From: Methanoregula sp. UBA276 | GTDB taxonomy: Archaea > Halobacteriota > Methanomicrobia > Methanomicrobiales > Methanospirillaceae | Assembly (NCBI GenBank): GCA_002508495.1 | Contig: DANA01000111.1 | Span: forward strand, 6,835 to 31,506 | DNA length: 24,672 nt | Direction of reading: 5' to 3' | Shown here: positions 22,157-24,672 of the stretch, piece after piece | How the letters are laid out: every line of letters starts with the position of its first letter | Position numbering within the stretch: position 1 is the stretch's first letter | Position numbers and translations under genes: made by a program | Notes under the pieces: generated by a model | The model's database searches: none | Seen by the model: only the letters and a program-made list of their open reading frames with translations | What the model was told of the DNA's origin: nothing

Positions 22157-22391
22157 ACGTGTACTCCGAACGATTGTTTGGATAAATTCCCTCAAATAGG
22201 TATCGGATACCCTTTTTTCCGTTATCTGGCCGTTCCGTCTTTATTTCGAGCCGGAATCAAAAACGGGCGGATTATGGGGTCTCATCCCATCAGCCCCGCG
22301 AAACTCCGGGGCTGCCCGGAAAATGCCCGGTATGCCCGTTTTTGGGAAAAAGAGCAGATACCGAGGATTACCCGGAAAAAATGATGTGATC

Positions 22392-23306
22392 TCAGGACGT
22401 GTATCCGACCGTAAACTGGTTGGATGCCGAGGTTGTCTTCGGGACATCGCTCACGTAGATCGTGTACGTCCCGGTTGGCAGGCCGCTCTCGACCTTATAC
22501 TGGTAACTCCACCGATTATCCGCGGTAACCGAGATCGTGCCAAGTTCCAGGCCGGAGGCGAGACGGTCGGGTCCCAGCAGGACAAGCCGTACACTCCCTG
22601 CCCCCGAGGTGCACTGTCCCGAGAATGTGACGGTGTCTCCCGTTGCCACCGCATACCTGCTCGGTATCACGGTCACGATACCGTTCCCTATCGCTTTGAA
22701 TTCTTTCCGTGCCGTTGCCGCCCCTGCCGAATCCTTTGCCGTAATGGTATAGGTGCCGGACTGGGGTTTGGTCCCCGGATTCCAGGTATAACTCCATGCA
22801 TTGTAGGCTCCGGTCTGGAGCGTGGTGAGCACGACGCCGTCCCTGTAGGTTCCCGGCCCATACAGGGTCAGGATGATGGACCTGCACCCGTTGCAGGTAC
22901 CGGAAAAGATTATGGAATCGCCAATGATCATGACATCCCTGCTGACATCCAGGGTCAGCATCGAGGGCATCACCGATACCTCGATTGGTGTGACCGTACC
23001 AACGGGTGTCGGGGAGACGGTAACCGGTTCCAGTGCGGCAAAATAATTCGATGTTCCCGCTGGAACGGTAACAACCGAAGACCAGCTGGTATAGCCCTTC
23101 ATGCGGTATTCCAGCGTATGGGATCCGGGCTCAACGTCCGCAATAGTACTGGGTGTGGTGCCCCGGTACTGGTTGTCCAGGTAGATCTCTGCTCCCGTGG
23201 GGGACGAGGTCAGTTCGAGCGTGCTTTTCTCACCGGGAATGGCTGCAATACACCCGGCCAGCAGGATAGCGGCAGCAAGGATACCGAATACGATTTTTTT
23301 AAGCAT
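22392..23306 (-). CDS. PEGA-domain lipoprotein with two Ig-like repeats
   Basis: A 304-aa protein with a lipoprotein signal (LLAGC, Cys19). A PEGA domain follows at about 29-95 (STLELTSSPTGAEIYLDNQ, then YRGTTPSTIADVEPGSHTLE). A Pro/Thr-rich linker leads to two tandem beta-sandwich modules of about 85 residues. Each starts with a GDxxxFSGxC motif (GDSIIFSGTCNGC and GDTVTFSGQCTSG) and contains W-S-Y and GTYTI strands. These modules resemble those of methanogen cell-surface proteins. The protein should be anchored on the outer membrane face; PEGA domains are thought to interact with the cell envelope. The ATG at 23306 is chosen because the longer frame places a non-coding-like stretch before the signal peptide. 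Confidence 0.88.
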   Translation of the reverse strand: MLKKIVFGILAAAILLAGCIAAIPGEKSTLELTSSPTGAEIYLDNQYRGTTPSTIADVEPGSHTLEYRMKGYTSWSSVVTVPAGTSNYFAALEPVTVSPTPVGTVTPIEVSVMPSMLTLDVSRDVMIIGDSIIFSGTCNGCRSIILTLYGPGTYRDGVVLTTLQTGAYNAWSYTWNPGTKPQSGTYTITAKDSAGAATARKEFKAIGNGIVTVIPSRYAVATGDTVTFSGQCTSGAGSVRLVLLGPDRLASGLELGTISVTADNRWSYQYKVESGLPTGTYTIYVSDVPKTTSASNQFTVGYTS

Positions 23307-23431
23307 CTGTTGTCCCGAACCTCTTACGATAATCGTTATTCCGGAGCCTGATATAGATTTGCAATTCCCGTTCCGGCCCGGCACCCCGGGACCTTTTCTT
23401 AGGGGAGAAAACGGGCCGGAAGCGCTCCTGG

Positions 23432-24334
23432 TCACCGGGTGCCGGCCAGCCGCAGCACTTCCTGGGCAAGGGCGATACTCCTCTCCTCGTCAACCATCAG
23501 CGTATCGAACCGCGTGGCATCGCTCACCTCGACGGTATCCCGGATGTCCTGGATGAAGACGTCCGTCAGCCCCCCGTAGCAGTTGAATGTCCCGATGGAG
23601 CTGGGCTCGAACCCGGCAGCTTTCATCAGGGCCGCGGCCGGCCCGCTGACCGGCGCATTCCCGATGAACGGGCTTACCGCAATGACCCGCTTGTCCCGCA
23701 ATGCCTGCGTAATGCCGTCACAGGAAAGGATGGGCAGGATACTGGTCACCGGGTTGGACGGACCGATCACGACCGCATCGCTTGCTTCGATAGCGGCGAG
23801 TGCCTCCTCCGTTGCAACCGGGGGCTGGTCGTAACTCCGGACCACCTCCTGGATCTCGATCTGCCCTTTTGCCCGGATCCAGTACTCCTGGAAATGGATC
23901 AGGCCGAGATCGGTCCTCACCTGCGTGGTGACCTCAGTATCGGCCATGGGGAGCACGATCTCCCGGACGCCATAGCGCTCGCAGAGGATTTTTGTGATGT
24001 TGGTCAGGCGCATCCCGTTCCGGAGCATGTCCGCCCGTGCCATGTGCACGGCCCGGTCACGGTCGCCTACCGCAATGTACTCGTCAAAGCCGAGACGGAC
24101 GAACTCGTCGTGGGAAATGAACGTATCATTCCGAACCCCCCACCACGTGTCGGTGTTGAGGATGCCGGCAAAGAGGTACATGACGGTGTCGACATCAGGA
24201 GAGATGTGGTTGCCCGAGATCCAGATATCTTCCGCGGTGTTGACGATGACGGCAATCTCGTGCCGGTCCATTATCTTCTGCATGCCCCGTAACAGTTTCG
24301 GGGTTCCGGTGCCCCCGGACAGGAACGTGATCAT
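23432..24334 (-). CDS. cofD: 2-phospho-L-lactate transferase (coenzyme F420 biosynthesis)
   Basis: A 300-aa protein of normal CofD length. The N-terminal SGGTGTPKLLRGM (6-18) binds the nucleotide, NTAEDIWISG and HISPDVDTVMY are the metal and substrate signatures, and VIGPSNPVTSILPIL and GNAPVSGPAAALM are later family blocks. The enzyme transfers the phospholactyl (or related) group from its activated nucleotide donor to Fo, making F420-0, the precursor of the main hydride carrier of methanogens. The start at 24334 is the first base of the predicted transcript, 24.5 nt from the centre of the TATA box shared with the divergent HD gene, so translation should be leaderless. Confidence 0.96.
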   Translation of the reverse strand: MITFLSGGTGTPKLLRGMQKIMDRHEIAVIVNTAEDIWISGNHISPDVDTVMYLFAGILNTDTWWGVRNDTFISHDEFVRLGFDEYIAVGDRDRAVHMARADMLRNGMRLTNITKILCERYGVREIVLPMADTEVTTQVRTDLGLIHFQEYWIRAKGQIEIQEVVRSYDQPPVATEEALAAIEASDAVVIGPSNPVTSILPILSCDGITQALRDKRVIAVSPFIGNAPVSGPAAALMKAAGFEPSSIGTFNCYGGLTDVFIQDIRDTVEVSDATRFDTLMVDEERSIALAQEVLRLAGTR

Positions 24335-24354
24335 TACTAGAATACTTTTATGCG

Positions 24355-24362
24355 ATATATAT
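24355..24362. promoter_or_regulatory. Symmetric TATA box shared by cofD and the HD-domain gene
   Basis: ATATATAT is self-complementary. Its centre (24358.5) is exactly 24.5 nt from both the ATG of cofD (24334, minus) and the GTG of the HD gene (24383, plus). No second TATA candidate is better placed for either gene. Confidence 0.65.
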
Positions 24363-24382
24363 GAAGATTCTTAAGTATACTT

Positions 24383-24672
24383 GTGAAGATCATCAAGGAC
24401 CCGGTCCACGGCTATGTTGAGGTTGAGGATTTCGCGCTTGCCCTGCTCGACTCCCCTCCCCTGCAGCGCCTCCGTTATGTCAGGCAGCTCGGCTTTTCGT
24501 ACCTCGTGTACCCAGGTGCGAACCACACGCGCTTCGAGCACTCGCTCGGTACGATGTTCCTTGCCGATATCGCGTGCCGCAGGTTCGGCCTTTCCGACAA
24601 CGAACGCATGCTGGTTGTCGCAGCCGGCCTCCTCCATGATGTCGGCCATGGCCCCTTCTCGCATGCAAGCGA
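24383..24672 (+). CDS. HD-domain phosphohydrolase (dNTPase/SAMHD1-like), N-terminal part
   Basis: The gene runs off the right edge; 96 residues are visible. They begin KIIKDPVHGYVEVEDFALAL, the usual start of the archaeal HD-domain family related to dGTP triphosphohydrolase and SAMHD1, then show LQRLRYVRQLG and the metal-binding NHTRFEHSLG (His53) and LLHDVGHGPFSH (His85, Asp86). The substrate is probably a nucleotide, but members without proven activity are common. The GTG at 24383 is taken as start, because it sits at the predicted transcription start, no upstream in-frame ATG exists, and VKIIKDPVHG is the expected N terminus. Confidence 0.88.
   Translation, partial: MKIIKDPVHGYVEVEDFALALLDSPPLQRLRYVRQLGFSYLVYPGANHTRFEHSLGTMFLADIACRRFGLSDNERMLVVAAGLLHDVGHGPFSHAS

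Noticed and set aside
24371..24664. Minus-strand open frame opposite the HD-domain gene
   Set aside because: The plus strand has the clear HD motifs; this is its shadow.

Overview
The window looks like chromosomal DNA of a methanogenic archaeon, most likely of the order Methanomicrobiales (Methanoregula-like; this is inferred, since no search was run). The signs are a 2-phospho-L-lactate transferase (CofD, coenzyme F420), an archaeal-type AspRS, a folate-independent core methionine synthase, an archaeal His-type Thi4 with a stand-alone ThiN, an Isf-type flavoprotein, and many promoters made of a TATA box about 24 nt before a leaderless start codon. Most genes are GC-rich; positions 12.9-15.2 kb and parts of 16.7-17.9 kb are visibly AT-richer.

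Layout. 1-101 is the tail of an acyl-CoA synthetase-like gene. 194-820 is a KaiC/RecA-like protein with a destroyed Walker A motif. 1119-3461 (minus) holds core methionine synthase and AspRS. 3601-6250 holds an unknown membrane-anchored protein facing a large beta-propeller lipoprotein. 6450-8887 is a cation transporter-ThiN-Thi4 cluster for thiamine synthesis. 8888-10859 is gene-poor: a strong terminator, a GATC-rich imperfect repeat region, one membrane protein, and two copies of a roughly 240-bp MITE-like element with terminal inverted repeats and perfect 8-bp target duplications. 10860-12587 has a small membrane protein, a cupin and the iron-sulfur flavoprotein.

12663-15866 has an unusual layout. 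A complete membrane-protein gene (15243-15866) and a detached copy of its 3' end (12663-12848) lie in the same orientation. They flank about 2.4 kb of AT-richer DNA that encodes secreted proteins, one of which is split by a single-base frameshift. 15900-17960 is gene-poor and holds remnants (a PIN-domain pseudogene), a Cys-rich mini membrane protein and doubtful ORFs.

17973-24672 is ordinary gene-dense DNA: a Yip1-type membrane protein behind a tiny overlapping upstream ORF; an operon of membrane protein, yeast-type cytosine deaminase and threonine ammonia-lyase; a HEAT-repeat protein; a PEGA lipoprotein; and cofD, which diverges from an HD-domain phosphohydrolase around one symmetric TATA box.

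No rRNA, tRNA, CRISPR array or transposase gene was seen. The strongest candidates for something undescribed are the MITE family (non-autonomous, with conserved internal hairpins), the GATC-rich repeat region it inserted into, and the island bounded by a duplicated gene end.
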